A stretch of 17,395 nt of DNA from Thermoanaerobacterales bacterium (GCA_017577565.1 PKRH01000074.1:1-17395); one strand, 5' to 3'; positions 6,584 through 13,986 are shown, counted from the stretch's first letter. A program made the numbers and translations. The notes: generated by a model from the letters alone, not told the origin.

Positions 6584-7398
6584 GCGGGTCCTACGAGACG
6601 CTGGAGGTCACCCGCGAGGGCCACGTCGGCTGGCTCGTCTTCGACCGGCCGGAGGCCGGCAACGCCATGGACGCCACCATGCTCGCCGAGCTGGAGCGGG
6701 CCTGGTGCGAGCTGGCCGACGACCCCGAGGTGCGGGTCATCGTCAACACCGGCAACGGCGACGCGTTCCAGACCGGGCTCGACGTGGTGCAGCTGGCCCG
6801 CGACCCCGAGGCGCTGCGCGAGCAGTCCCGCCGCACGAAGCGGGCCGAGCTGCGCATCACCGCCTGGCACAACAAGGTGTGGAAGCCGGTGATCGCCGCG
6901 GTCAACGGCGCCTGCGCCGGCGGCGGGCTCCACTTCGTCGCGGACGCCGACATCGTCATCGCCTCGACCGAGGCGACGTTCCTCGACCCCCACGTGTCGG
7001 TCGGCCAGGTCAGCGCCTTCGAGACCATCGCCCTCGTGCGCATGTCGCCGATGGAGCCGATCGTGCGCATGGCGCTGACCGGCCGCCACGAGCGCATGAC
7101 CGCCGAGCGGGCCCGCCAGCTCGGCATCCTCAGCGAGGTCGTCGAGCCCGAGCGGCTGCGGGACGCGGCCCGCGAGCTGGCCGAGAAGGTCGCCCGCAAC
7201 TCGCCGGCCGCCATGGCCGCCACCAAGCGGGCGCTGTGGGGCGCGCTGGAGACGGGCCTGACCGAGGCGTGCCGCAACGGCGCCCGGGAGCTGGTGTCGA
7301 TGTGGGGCCACCCCGACCAGGTCGAAGGACCCCGCGCCTTCGTCGAGCGCCGGGAGCCCGTCTGGCAGCCGCTGGACCCTGCGGGAGCACGAGGATGA
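6580..7398 (+). CDS. Crotonase-family protein with His in place of both catalytic Glu (tandem copy 1)
   Basis: The 272-residue protein has the crotonase fold: GWLVFDRPEAGNAMD at the N-terminus, an oxyanion loop GDAFQTGLDV (60-69) and NGACAGGGLHFVADADIVIA (109-128). By alignment to rat enoyl-CoA hydratase, E144 maps to His118 and E164 to His138 within FLDPHVSVGQVSAFE. The usual PGAGG turn is replaced by VSAFE. The reaction is therefore not predictable as simple hydration. The best start is the TTG at 6580, part of a TTGA overlap with the acyl-CoA dehydrogenase stop and 9 bases after GGGAGGT (6564-6570). There is no other start before the conserved SYETL sequence that the next protein shares. 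It is a tandem paralogue of the following gene, with a DNA-identical segment at 7222-7325. Confidence 0.87.
   Translation: MSGSYETLEVTREGHVGWLVFDRPEAGNAMDATMLAELERAWCELADDPEVRVIVNTGNGDAFQTGLDVVQLARDPEALREQSRRTKRAELRITAWHNKVWKPVIAAVNGACAGGGLHFVADADIVIASTEATFLDPHVSVGQVSAFETIALVRMSPMEPIVRMALTGRHERMTAERARQLGILSEVVEPERLRDAARELAEKVARNSPAAMAATKRALWGALETGLTEACRNGARELVSMWGHPDQVEGPRAFVERREPVWQPLDPAGARG
7222..7325 (+). repeat. 104-bp perfect direct repeat, copy A (within crotonase copy 1)
   Basis: Bases 7222-7325 are identical to 8034-8137. They begin on a codon boundary (ACC AAG CGG) and cover 34 whole codons, TKRALWG through HPDQV. The first differing base on each side is a silent codon change. The flanking coding sequence differs at many silent and amino-acid positions, so the block stands out. 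Confidence 0.95.
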
Positions 7399-8225
7399 GC
7401 TACGAGACCCTGAAGGTCGAGCGCCACGGCCCGGTGGGCTGGCTGATCTTCAACCGGCCCGAGCAGCTCAACGCCATGAACGCCCGCATGCGCGAGGAGC
7501 TGGCCGACGCCTGGGTCGAGCTCGACCGCGACCCGGCCGTGCGGGTGATCGTCCACACCGGCGAGGGCCGCGCCTTCCAGACCGGCGTCGACGTGGAGGA
7601 GATCGCCACCGACGGCATCGGCATGGAGCGCTACCGGCGGTCGCTGGAGGAGTGGGACCTGCACTTCACCTCCTGGCACCAGGGCGTCTGGAAGCCGGTC
7701 GTCACCGCGGTCAACGGCATCTGCGCCGGCGGGGCCTTCCACTGGGTGGCCGACGCCGACGTCGTCATCGCCGCCTCCGACGCCGAGTTCTTCGACCCCC
7801 ACGTCTCGGTGGGCCAGGTCGTGGCCATCGAGGCCATCGGGCTCATGCGCAAGATGCCGGTCGAGGCGGTGATGCGGATGGCCCTCGTCGGCCGGCACGA
7901 GCGCATGTCCGCCCAGCGGGCCTACGAGCTGGGGATGATCTCCGAGGTCGTCGACCCGCCCGAGCGGCTGCGGGAGGCCGCCCAGGAGCTGGCGGAGAAG
8001 ATCGCCCGCAACTCGCCCGCCGCCATGGCCGCGACCAAGCGGGCGCTGTGGGGCGCGCTGGAGACGGGCCTGACCGAGGCGTGCCGCAACGGCGCCCGGG
8101 AGCTGGTGTCGATGTGGGGCCACCCCGACCAGGTCGAGGGCCCGGCGGCGTTCGCCGAGCGGCGCGAGCCCCGGTGGGCGCTCGACGCCCCCGACGGCGC
8201 CAGCTCGGGTGGGGGCGGCCGGTGA
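7395..8225 (+). CDS. Crotonase-family protein with His in place of both catalytic Glu (tandem copy 2)
   Basis: This 276-residue paralogue of the preceding gene opens MSYETLKVERHGPVGWLIFNRP at an ATGA overlap, with GGGAG at 7383-7387 as the ribosome site. The oxyanion loops are AFQTGVDV (60-67) and NGICAGGAFHWVADADVVIA (107-126). The residues aligned with the two hydratase glutamates are His116 and His136 (FFDPHVSVGQVVAIE), as in copy 1. That both copies keep the same pair suggests a functional variant, not decay. Two paralogues may form a hetero-oligomer or act on successive intermediates; neither can be decided from sequence. The C-terminal helices from TKRALWG to HPDQV are identical to copy 1, while the rest has many substitutions. 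The protein ends in a Gly-rich tail. Confidence 0.88.
   Translation: MSYETLKVERHGPVGWLIFNRPEQLNAMNARMREELADAWVELDRDPAVRVIVHTGEGRAFQTGVDVEEIATDGIGMERYRRSLEEWDLHFTSWHQGVWKPVVTAVNGICAGGAFHWVADADVVIAASDAEFFDPHVSVGQVVAIEAIGLMRKMPVEAVMRMALVGRHERMSAQRAYELGMISEVVDPPERLREAAQELAEKIARNSPAAMAATKRALWGALETGLTEACRNGARELVSMWGHPDQVEGPAAFAERREPRWALDAPDGASSGGGGR
8034..8137 (+). repeat. 104-bp perfect direct repeat, copy B (within crotonase copy 2)
   Basis: This is the second member of the pair, 812 bases downstream of copy A and in the same reading frame. Just outside the block the two genes differ at silent sites, for example GCC/GCG before it and GAA/GAG after it. This fits a gene-conversion tract, or strong constraint on both protein and DNA. 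Confidence 0.95.
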
Positions 8226-9724
8226 GGCTGTCCGACCTGCTCGCCGGCGACGACGGCGAGCTCCTCGTCCACGCCGGCGGCCGCGACCACACCCGGGGCG
8301 AGGTGCGGGCCCGGGCCGGGGCGATCGCCGCCGCGCTGGCGGACGCCGGCGTCGGGCCCGGGCACCCGGTCGCCGTCATGGCCCCCAACGGGGTCGAGGT
8401 CGTCGCCGCGCTGTTCGGCGTCTGGGGCGCCGGGGGCGTCCACGTCCCGCTCAACCCTCGGCTGACCGACGCGGAGGTCGAGCGGGTGCTGGCGACGGTG
8501 CGGCCCGCCGCGGTGGTGGCGACACCCGCGCTGGCGCCGCGCCTGGCCGGCCACCCGGCCGTCGTCCTGGACGACGGCGGCGGTGCGGTCCGCCGGGGGC
8601 CGGAGGCCCCGGCCGCCGAGCCCGCCCGCCACGACGGCGACGTGGCGCTCGTGCAGTTCACCTCCGGCACGACCGGGGCCCCCAAGCCGGTGCTGCTGCG
8701 CCACTCGGGCGTGATCGAGCTGATCGACGGCGTGCTGGCCACGCTGCGGGGTGGCCGGGCCCCGGGGTCCGGCGCCGGCGACCGGCGGCCCATGCCCAAC
8801 CTCGTGCCGGTGTCCCTGTCGCTGTGGGCCGGCATCTACACGGTGCTGTTCGCCTTCCGGGTGGGCGCCCCGGTCGTCGTCATGGACGGCTTCGACACCC
8901 TCGAGTTCGCCCGCCTGGTGGCGCGCTTCCAGCTGCGCTCGACGGTCCTGCCCCCGGCGGCCATGGCGATGCTGGTCGACGACGAGCGCGTCACCAGCCT
9001 GGAGCCGCTGCGCTACGTCCGCAGCATCACCGCCCCGCTCTCGCCGCTGCAGGCCCGCCGGTTCAAGGAGCGGTTCGGCGTCGGCGTGCTGAACGGCTAC
9101 GGGCAGACCGAGATCGGCGGCGAGATCATCGGCTGGAGCGCGGCCGACCTGCGCACCTACGGCGACGCCAAGCTCGGCTCGGTCGGCCGGCCGCACCGGG
9201 GCGTCGAGGTGCGGGCGGTCGACCCCGACGGCCGGACCCTGGGGCCCGACGAGCCCGGCGAGCTGTGGGTGCGGACCCCGGCGCTGTCGGCCGGCTACGC
9301 CGACGGCACCGACCTGGGCGACCGGCTGACGCCCGACGGCTGGTTCCGCACCGGCGACGTCGGGCGGGTGGACGCCGACGGCTTCGTGTGGATCGAGGGC
9401 CGGGTGTCCGACATGATCAACCGGGGCGGGCTGAAGGTGCACCCGGGGGAGGTCGAGGAGGTGCTGCGCACGGTGCCAGGGGTGGCCGACGCCGCCGTCG
9501 TGGGCGTCCCGGACGAGCGGCTGGGGGAGGTGCCGTGGGCCTTCGTCGTCGCCGCGGGCGCCGCGCCGCCGCCCGACGACGAGCTGGTCGCCGCGTGCCG
9601 GGCCCACCTGGCGCCCTACAAGGTGCCGGTGCGGTTCGTGGCGGTCGACGAGCTGCCCCGCAACGAGGTCGGCAAGGTCCTCAAGGCCGAGCTGGTGCGG
9701 GAGGCCACCGGTGGCCGGGCTTGA
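8222..9724 (+). CDS. AMP-forming acyl-CoA synthetase/ligase
   Basis: The 500-residue enzyme of the ANL superfamily activates a carboxylic acid with ATP and joins it to CoA via an acyl-adenylate. The ANL motifs appear in order: P-loop A3 FTSGTTGAPK (146-155), A5 NGYGQTE (291-297), A7 GWFRTGD (373-379), the hinge A8 IEGRVSDMINRGG (391-403, with Arg394) and the C-terminal catalytic lysine Lys485 in RNEVGK. It is slightly short for the family, with an abbreviated N-terminal region. The GTG at 8222 forms a GTGA overlap with the crotonase stop. The start is fixed by the overlap and by RLSDLL as a usual first helix. The acid-binding pocket cannot be read here. It is probably the entry step of the pathway encoded by this operon. 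Confidence 0.92.
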   Translation: MRLSDLLAGDDGELLVHAGGRDHTRGEVRARAGAIAAALADAGVGPGHPVAVMAPNGVEVVAALFGVWGAGGVHVPLNPRLTDAEVERVLATVRPAAVVATPALAPRLAGHPAVVLDDGGGAVRRGPEAPAAEPARHDGDVALVQFTSGTTGAPKPVLLRHSGVIELIDGVLATLRGGRAPGSGAGDRRPMPNLVPVSLSLWAGIYTVLFAFRVGAPVVVMDGFDTLEFARLVARFQLRSTVLPPAAMAMLVDDERVTSLEPLRYVRSITAPLSPLQARRFKERFGVGVLNGYGQTEIGGEIIGWSAADLRTYGDAKLGSVGRPHRGVEVRAVDPDGRTLGPDEPGELWVRTPALSAGYADGTDLGDRLTPDGWFRTGDVGRVDADGFVWIEGRVSDMINRGGLKVHPGEVEEVLRTVPGVADAAVVGVPDERLGEVPWAFVVAAGAAPPPDDELVAACRAHLAPYKVPVRFVAVDELPRNEVGKVLKAELVREATGGRA

Positions 9725-10517
9725 CGGCCGGCGGGTCGTCGTCGTCGGCGCCTCGGCGGGCATCGGCCGGGCGGTCGCGGTGCGGGCGGTGCGGGCCGGG
9801 GCCCGCACGGTGCTGGCGGCGCGGCGCAAGGCGGCGCTCGAGGAGGCGGTGGCCGAGGCGGGCGGCGGGACGGCCGTGGCCGTCGACGTCGTCGACCCCG
9901 AGGGGGTGGAGCGCCTGGCCCGGGAGGCGCGGGCGGCGCTCGGCGGGCCGGTCGACCTCGTCGTCCACACGGTCGGCTACGCGGCGATGCGCTTCCTCGC
10001 CGACTGCGACGGCGACACCTGGCGGTCGATGCTCGACGTCAACGTCGTCGGCCTGAACCAGACCCTGCGGGCGATCGTGCCCGCCATGGCCCCCGGCGGC
10101 ATCGTCGCCGCGCTGTCCTCGGAGACCGCCGCGGCGCCCCGCACCGGCCTCGTCGCCTACGCGGCCAGCAAGGCGGCGGTCGAGGCGTCGCTGAAGGGCT
10201 GGCGGGTCGAGCACCCCGAGGTGCGCTTCTGCTGCGCGGTCGTGGGCGCCACCCAGCCGACCGAGTTCGGCGCCGGCTTCGACGCCGAGGTGCTGGGCCC
10301 CGCGCTCGACTCCTGGGCCCGCCACGGGCTGCTGCAGGAGGAGTTCATGCAGACCGGCGACGTCGCCGACGTGCTCCTCGACGTCCTGGGCACGGCCCTC
10401 GCCCATCCCGGCGTCGGCGTCGAGACCCTGGTCCTGCGGTCGCCGTCGCCGGTCATCGGCACCGACGTCCCCGCCCGCGACCACGCCGCCCGGGCCGTCG
10501 AGGCCGCCGGCGGCTGA
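9711..10517 (+). CDS. Short-chain dehydrogenase/reductase (SDR)
   Basis: This 268-residue Rossmann-fold oxidoreductase has the nucleotide-binding GASAGIG motif (13-19), an Arg-rich stretch AARRK (36-40) after the second strand that favours NADP(H), and Asp59 of the adenine-ring pocket. The usual NNAG is HTVG (86-89). Further motifs are Asn111 in VNVVG, the catalytic Ser137 in LSSE, and Tyr150/Lys154 in YAASK. It presumably interconverts a hydroxyl and a keto group on the pathway intermediate. The GTG at 9711 overlaps the ligase by 14 bases and has a good ribosome site (GGGAGG, 9699-9704). It is the last gene of the operon and converges on the next gene. The segment after residue 185 (FGAGFDAEVLGPALDSWARHG) replaces the typical substrate-loop sequence and gives no hint of substrate. 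Confidence 0.88.
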   Translation: MAGLDGRRVVVVGASAGIGRAVAVRAVRAGARTVLAARRKAALEEAVAEAGGGTAVAVDVVDPEGVERLAREARAALGGPVDLVVHTVGYAAMRFLADCDGDTWRSMLDVNVVGLNQTLRAIVPAMAPGGIVAALSSETAAAPRTGLVAYAASKAAVEASLKGWRVEHPEVRFCCAVVGATQPTEFGAGFDAEVLGPALDSWARHGLLQEEFMQTGDVADVLLDVLGTALAHPGVGVETLVLRSPSPVIGTDVPARDHAARAVEAAGG

Positions 10518-10524
10518 CCCCCGC

Positions 10525-10540
10525 GACCGCCGCCCCGGTC
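10525..10540. terminator. Possible short hairpin between convergent genes
   Basis: The 25-bp gap between the SDR stop and the minus-strand fusion-gene stop contains GACCG-CCGCCC-CGGTC, a 5-bp stem with a 6-base loop. An outer CTGACC/GGTCAG pair lies at 10514-10519 and 10537-10542. It lies exactly where a bidirectional terminator would be expected, but it lacks any T-tract and could be chance in DNA this GC-rich. Confidence 0.25.
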
Positions 10541-10542
10541 AG

Positions 10543-11943
10543 TCACGAGGCCGCGGGCCGGGGGAGGTGGCGGAGGAACCAGTCGCGGGCCGCGACGGCC
10601 ACCGTCTCCAGGGCCCCGGGCTCCTCGAACAGGTGGCCGGCGCGGGGCACGACGGTCAGGTGGTTCGGGCACCGCCGCAGCTCGGCCTGGGCCCGGCGGT
10701 TGAGGTCGAGCACGGCCCGGTCGTCGGCCCCGACGATGAGCAGCGTCGGCGCCGTCACCTCGGCGAGCCGGGGCCCGGCCAGGTCGGGCCGCCCGCCCCG
10801 GGACACGACGGCGGCCACGTCGACGTCGGGCTCGGCGGCCGCCCACAGGGCCGCGGCCGCCCCGGTGCTGGCCCCGAAGTAGCCGACCGGCAGCCCGGCC
10901 GCGTCGGGCCGGGACCGCAGCCAGTGGGTGGCGTCGACCAGCCGGCGGGCCAGCAGCTCGATGTCGAACACGTTCGCCCGGTGGTGCTCCTCCGCCGCGG
11001 TGAGCAGGTCGAACAGCAGCGTCCCCAGGCCGGCCCGCACGAGCACCGAGGCGACGTAGCGGTTGCGGGGGCTGTGGCGGCTGCTGCCGCTGCCGTGGGC
11101 GAACACGACGACCCCCCGGGCGCCGGCCGGCAGGGTGAGGTGGCCCCCGAGCCGGACCGGGCCGGCGTGCACGACGACGTCCTCGTCGCGCCCCCCGTCC
11201 CCGATGGACCCGCCGCCGGACCCGCCGGCGGCCGGGGTGCCGGTCGCGGTGCCCGCCTCCGCCGGGGCCCCGGTCCCGCCCGCCGGTGACGGCGCCGCGG
11301 CGGCCCGGGCCCGGGCGGCCCGTTCGAGCAGGGCGACGACCTCGTGGTCCGGGGTCTGCGAGAAGTCCTCGTAGAACTGGCCGATCGCGTAGAAGGGCTC
11401 GGGCGTGGCCAGGCACACGTACTCGTCGGCGGCGTCGCCCAGCCGCGCGGTCCACCCCGGCGGCGCCACCGGCACCGCCAGCACGACCCGGGTCGCGCCG
11501 TGGGCGCGGGCCACCTCGCAGGCGGCCCGGGCCGTCGAGCCGGTGGCGATGCCGTCGTCGACGACGACGGCGGTCCGGCCGGTGAGCGGCACCCGGGGCC
11601 GGTCGCCCCGGAAGCGGCGGGCCCGGCGCTCCAGCTCGGCCCGCTCCCGGGCCTCGACCTCGGCGATCTGGCGCTCGGTGACACCGGCCATGCGCACGAC
11701 CTCGGGGTTGACCACCCGGGCGCCGTCCTCGCCGATCGCGCCCATGCCCAGCTCGGGCTGGAACGGCACGCCCAGCTTGCGGACGACGACGACGTCCAGC
11801 GGCGCGCCCAGCGCGGTGGCGATCTCGTAGGCCACCGGGACACCACCCCGGGGCAGGCCCAGCACGACGACGGGCTCGTCGCGCAGGTACGACAGCTGCG
11901 CGGCCAGCCGCCGCCCGGCATCAGCCCGATCGACGAACCTCAT
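10543..11943 (-). CDS. Phosphoribosyltransferase-alpha/beta hydrolase fusion protein
   Basis: The 466-residue protein joins two enzymes. Residues 1-215 form a type I phosphoribosyltransferase domain: LGLPRGGVPVAYEIA near 28, then the PRPP-binding motif VVVDDGIATGSTA (127-139) with its paired Asp129/Asp130. A low-complexity Ala/Gly/Thr/Pro linker spans about 212-252. Residues 255-466 form an alpha/beta hydrolase of the dienelactone-hydrolase type: FAHGSGSSRHSPRN (281-294), nucleophile Ser359 in GASTG, acid Asp407 or Asp408 in VGADD, and His437 in RAGHLF. All catalytic residues appear intact. This fusion architecture is, to my knowledge, widespread in bacteria but of unproven function, so no substrate is given. 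The ATG at 11943 has AAGGG about 10 bases upstream. It is divergent from the archease gene across 108 bases. Confidence 0.88.
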   Translation of the reverse strand: MRFVDRADAGRRLAAQLSYLRDEPVVVLGLPRGGVPVAYEIATALGAPLDVVVVRKLGVPFQPELGMGAIGEDGARVVNPEVVRMAGVTERQIAEVEARERAELERRARRFRGDRPRVPLTGRTAVVVDDGIATGSTARAACEVARAHGATRVVLAVPVAPPGWTARLGDAADEYVCLATPEPFYAIGQFYEDFSQTPDHEVVALLERAARARAAAAPSPAGGTGAPAEAGTATGTPAAGGSGGGSIGDGGRDEDVVVHAGPVRLGGHLTLPAGARGVVVFAHGSGSSRHSPRNRYVASVLVRAGLGTLLFDLLTAAEEHHRANVFDIELLARRLVDATHWLRSRPDAAGLPVGYFGASTGAAAALWAAAEPDVDVAAVVSRGGRPDLAGPRLAEVTAPTLLIVGADDRAVLDLNRRAQAELRRCPNHLTVVPRAGHLFEEPGALETVAVAARDWFLRHLPRPAAS

Positions 11944-12051
11944 GGCTCAACCCTTGCACCCGTGTGCCGCCGGCGCGCCTACCCGCCGCGGCGGCCGCTG
12001 ATCCCTCGGTCGCCGGCGCGCGCCCGCCGGCCGAGCGGCGATGATGGGGCG
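11944..12051. promoter_or_regulatory. Divergent intergenic region between the fusion gene and archease
   Basis: This 108-bp region must hold the start signals for the minus-strand fusion gene and, probably, for the plus-strand archease gene. It contains repeated CGCCGGCGCGC blocks (near 11968 and 12012) and the palindromic GCACCCGTGTGC ends near 11955. I see no clear -10/-35 pair on either strand. The role is inferred from position. Confidence 0.35.
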
Positions 12052-12474
12052 GTGGCCGAGCCGCCGCGGGGGCACCGCCTGCTGCCGCACACCGCCGACG
12101 TCATGGTCGAGGCCTGGGGCCCCGACCTCGCCGCCTGCTGCGAGGAGGCGGTGGCCGCGCTGGCCGCCGTCCACCTCGACGTGGCCCGGGCGGTGGTCGC
12201 CGGCCGCCGGGACGCGCACCTGCCCCCGGCGCCGCCCGACCGCCTGGTGCTCGCCGCCCTCGACGAGGCGATCTTCCTGCTCGACACCGCCGACGGCGTG
12301 CCCGTCGCGGCCGAGGTCCGGCCCGCCGCCGACGGCGGCCTGGACGTGACGTTCCAGCTCGCCGACCCGGCGACCGTCGAGCCGACCGGCGCCGTCCCCA
12401 AGGCGGTGTCGTCCGAGGTCGAGCTGGACGAGGGCGCCGACGGCGTCCGGTGCCGGGTCGTCGTCGACGTCTAG
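12052..12474 (+). CDS. Archease (RtcB-activating protein)
   Basis: This 140-residue protein has the archease layout: an N-terminal strand with the hallmark HTADVMVEAWG (13-23, metal-ligand Asp16), a helix DLAACCEEAVAAL, a segment RLVLAALDEAIFLLDTADGVPVA (64-86) and a C-terminal PKAVSSEVELDEG...CRVVVDV whose penultimate residue Asp139 is the conserved terminal acid. Archease promotes guanylylation and multiple turnover of the RtcB RNA ligase and binds Ca2+ or another metal with these acids. GTG at 12052 is the only start fitting the domain, since the two ATGs just upstream are in another frame. It converges on rtcB with 17 bases between stops, which strongly supports the call. The length matches the family (about 140). 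Confidence 0.9.
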   Translation: MAEPPRGHRLLPHTADVMVEAWGPDLAACCEEAVAALAAVHLDVARAVVAGRRDAHLPPAPPDRLVLAALDEAIFLLDTADGVPVAAEVRPAADGGLDVTFQLADPATVEPTGAVPKAVSSEVELDEGADGVRCRVVVDV

Positions 12475-12491
12475 GCCCCGGGGCGGGGCGG

Positions 12492-13940
12492 TCACCCCTT
12501 GACCACGCCGACGGGCACGAGCCGGGCGACCCGCTTGGCGAGCCCGGCCCGCTCGACCGTCTCCACGACCTCGTCGACGTCCTTGTAGGAGAACGGCGCC
12601 TCCTCGGCGAGGCCCCGGGACGACCCCGCCCGCACCTCGACGCCGACGGCGGCGAGCTGGCGCTTCTGCTCGCGTCCCGAGGTGCGCTTGCGGGCCGCGG
12701 CGCGGCTCATGGCCCGGCCGGCGCCGTGGCACGCCGAGTGGAACGCGTCGCCGCCGGGCACGCCGACCAGGATGTGCGAGGCGGTCCCCATCGACCCCGG
12801 CACGAGCACGGGCTGGCCGACCTCGGCGAGGTCGGGCGGCAGGTCGGGGTGGCCGGGCGGCAGCGCCCGGGTGGCGCCCTTGCGGTGGACGCACAGCAGC
12901 CGGTCGCGGCCGTCGACGGTGTGGGTCTCCAGCTTGGCGAGGTTGTGGGAGACGTCGTAGAGCAGCTCGAGCTCGCCGACCCCGGTGGCGGCGGCGAACG
13001 CCTGGCGGGCCGCGTGCGACAGCAGCTGCCGGTTGGCCCGGCCGTAGTTGGCGGCGGCCGCCATCGCCGCCGTGTACGCCTCGCCCTCCGGCGAGCGGAC
13101 CGGGACGCAGGCGAGCTGGCGGTCGGGCACCCGGATGCCGTAGCGGGCCATGGCGCCCTCCATGGCCCGCACGTGGTCGGTGCAGATCTGGTGGCCCAGC
13201 CCGCGCGACCCGGTGTGGATCATGACGCACACCTGGCCTGCGCGCAGGCCCAGGGCCCGGGCCGCCTCGGGGTCCTCGATCCGGTCGACAACCTGGACCT
13301 CGAGGAAGTGGTTGCCGGAGCCGAGGCTGCCGAGCTGGTGGAGCCCGCGCAGCAGCGCCCGGTCGCTGACGGCGTCGGGGTCGGCGCCGGGGAGCACGCC
13401 GCGGTCCTCGCAGCGCTCGAGGTCGCGCTCGGTGCCGTAGCCGGCCTCGACGGCGTGGCGGGCCCCGCCGGTGAGCACCCGGCGCAGCTCGGCGTCCGAG
13501 CCGAGGTCCCACACCGCGCCCTTGCCCATGCCGGTCGGCACCCGGCGCCACAGCTCGTCCATGAGGGCGGGCAGGCGGGGGGCGAGCTCGTCGCGGGTGA
13601 GGGGCGAGACCAGCGTCCGCACCCCGCACGAGATGTCGAAGCCGACGCCGCCGGGGGAGACGACGCCGCCCGCCTCGACGTCGGTGGCCGCCACGCCGCC
13701 GATGGGGAAGCCGTAGCCCCAGTGGACGTCGGGCATGGCGTAGGACGCCCGCACGATGCCCGGCAGCGTCGCCACGTTGGCCACCTGCTGGAGCGACTGG
13801 TCGGCGGCGACGTCCGGCAGCAGCGCCCGGGACGCGAACACGACGCCGGGGACGCGCATGTCGCCGGTGGGGTCGATGCGCCACCGCCACGGCGTCTCCT
13901 CGACCAGCGGGGGCATGCGGTGACGATCGGTGGCAGCCAT
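12492..13940 (-). CDS. rtcB: RtcB RNA ligase (3'-phosphate/2',3'-cyclic phosphate to 5'-OH)
   Basis: The 482-residue protein is a full-length RtcB, close in length to archaeal RtcB (about 480) and longer than the E. coli enzyme. It joins RNA 2',3'-cyclic phosphate or 3'-phosphate ends to 5'-hydroxyl ends using GTP and Mn2+. All key elements are visible: FDISCGVR (101-108; Asp102, Cys105), GSLGSGNHF (204-212; His211), IHTGSRGLGH (241-250; His242), YDVSHN (328-333; His332), HRKGATRA (352-359), GSMGTASHIL (382-391) and the guanylylated histidine His405 in ACHGAGRAMSR. I chose ATG 13940 because it sits just before the conserved RWRI segment and follows a GGGGGC run. A GTG at 13973 would add 11 unlikely residues. 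A downstream ATG nine codons in is also possible. It is tail to tail with archease. Confidence 0.96.
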   Translation of the reverse strand: MAATDRHRMPPLVEETPWRWRIDPTGDMRVPGVVFASRALLPDVAADQSLQQVANVATLPGIVRASYAMPDVHWGYGFPIGGVAATDVEAGGVVSPGGVGFDISCGVRTLVSPLTRDELAPRLPALMDELWRRVPTGMGKGAVWDLGSDAELRRVLTGGARHAVEAGYGTERDLERCEDRGVLPGADPDAVSDRALLRGLHQLGSLGSGNHFLEVQVVDRIEDPEAARALGLRAGQVCVMIHTGSRGLGHQICTDHVRAMEGAMARYGIRVPDRQLACVPVRSPEGEAYTAAMAAAANYGRANRQLLSHAARQAFAAATGVGELELLYDVSHNLAKLETHTVDGRDRLLCVHRKGATRALPPGHPDLPPDLAEVGQPVLVPGSMGTASHILVGVPGGDAFHSACHGAGRAMSRAAARKRTSGREQKRQLAAVGVEVRAGSSRGLAEEAPFSYKDVDEVVETVERAGLAKRVARLVPVGVVKG

Positions 13941-13958
13941 GCCCCCATGGTGGCAGCC
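13929..13958. repeat. 10-bp direct repeat flanking the rtcB start codon
   Basis: GGTGGCAGCC occurs at 13929-13938 and again at 13949-13958, exactly 20 bases apart, around the minus-strand ATG of rtcB. On the coding strand this gives GGCTGCCACC before and after the ATG, once as Ala-Ala-Thr codons. It may be chance or a small regulatory element. Confidence 0.3.
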
Positions 13959-13986
13959 GCGTCCCCGTCCCACGACCGCCCGGTGG

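Noticed and set aside
7222..8137. Mobile element or CRISPR-like repeat
   Set aside because: Only two copies exist, both in frame inside homologous genes, with no terminal inverted repeats, transposase or spacer structure. A paralogue conversion explains them.
12475..12484. Palindrome GCCCCGGGGC between archease and rtcB as a terminator
   Set aside because: It has no loop and no T-tract; short G/C palindromes are expected by chance in DNA of this composition.
13941..13973. GTG at 13973 as the rtcB start
   Set aside because: It would add MGRGRGCHHGG, which is unlike any RtcB N-terminus I know. ATG 13940 has a nearby G-rich ribosome site and keeps the full domain.
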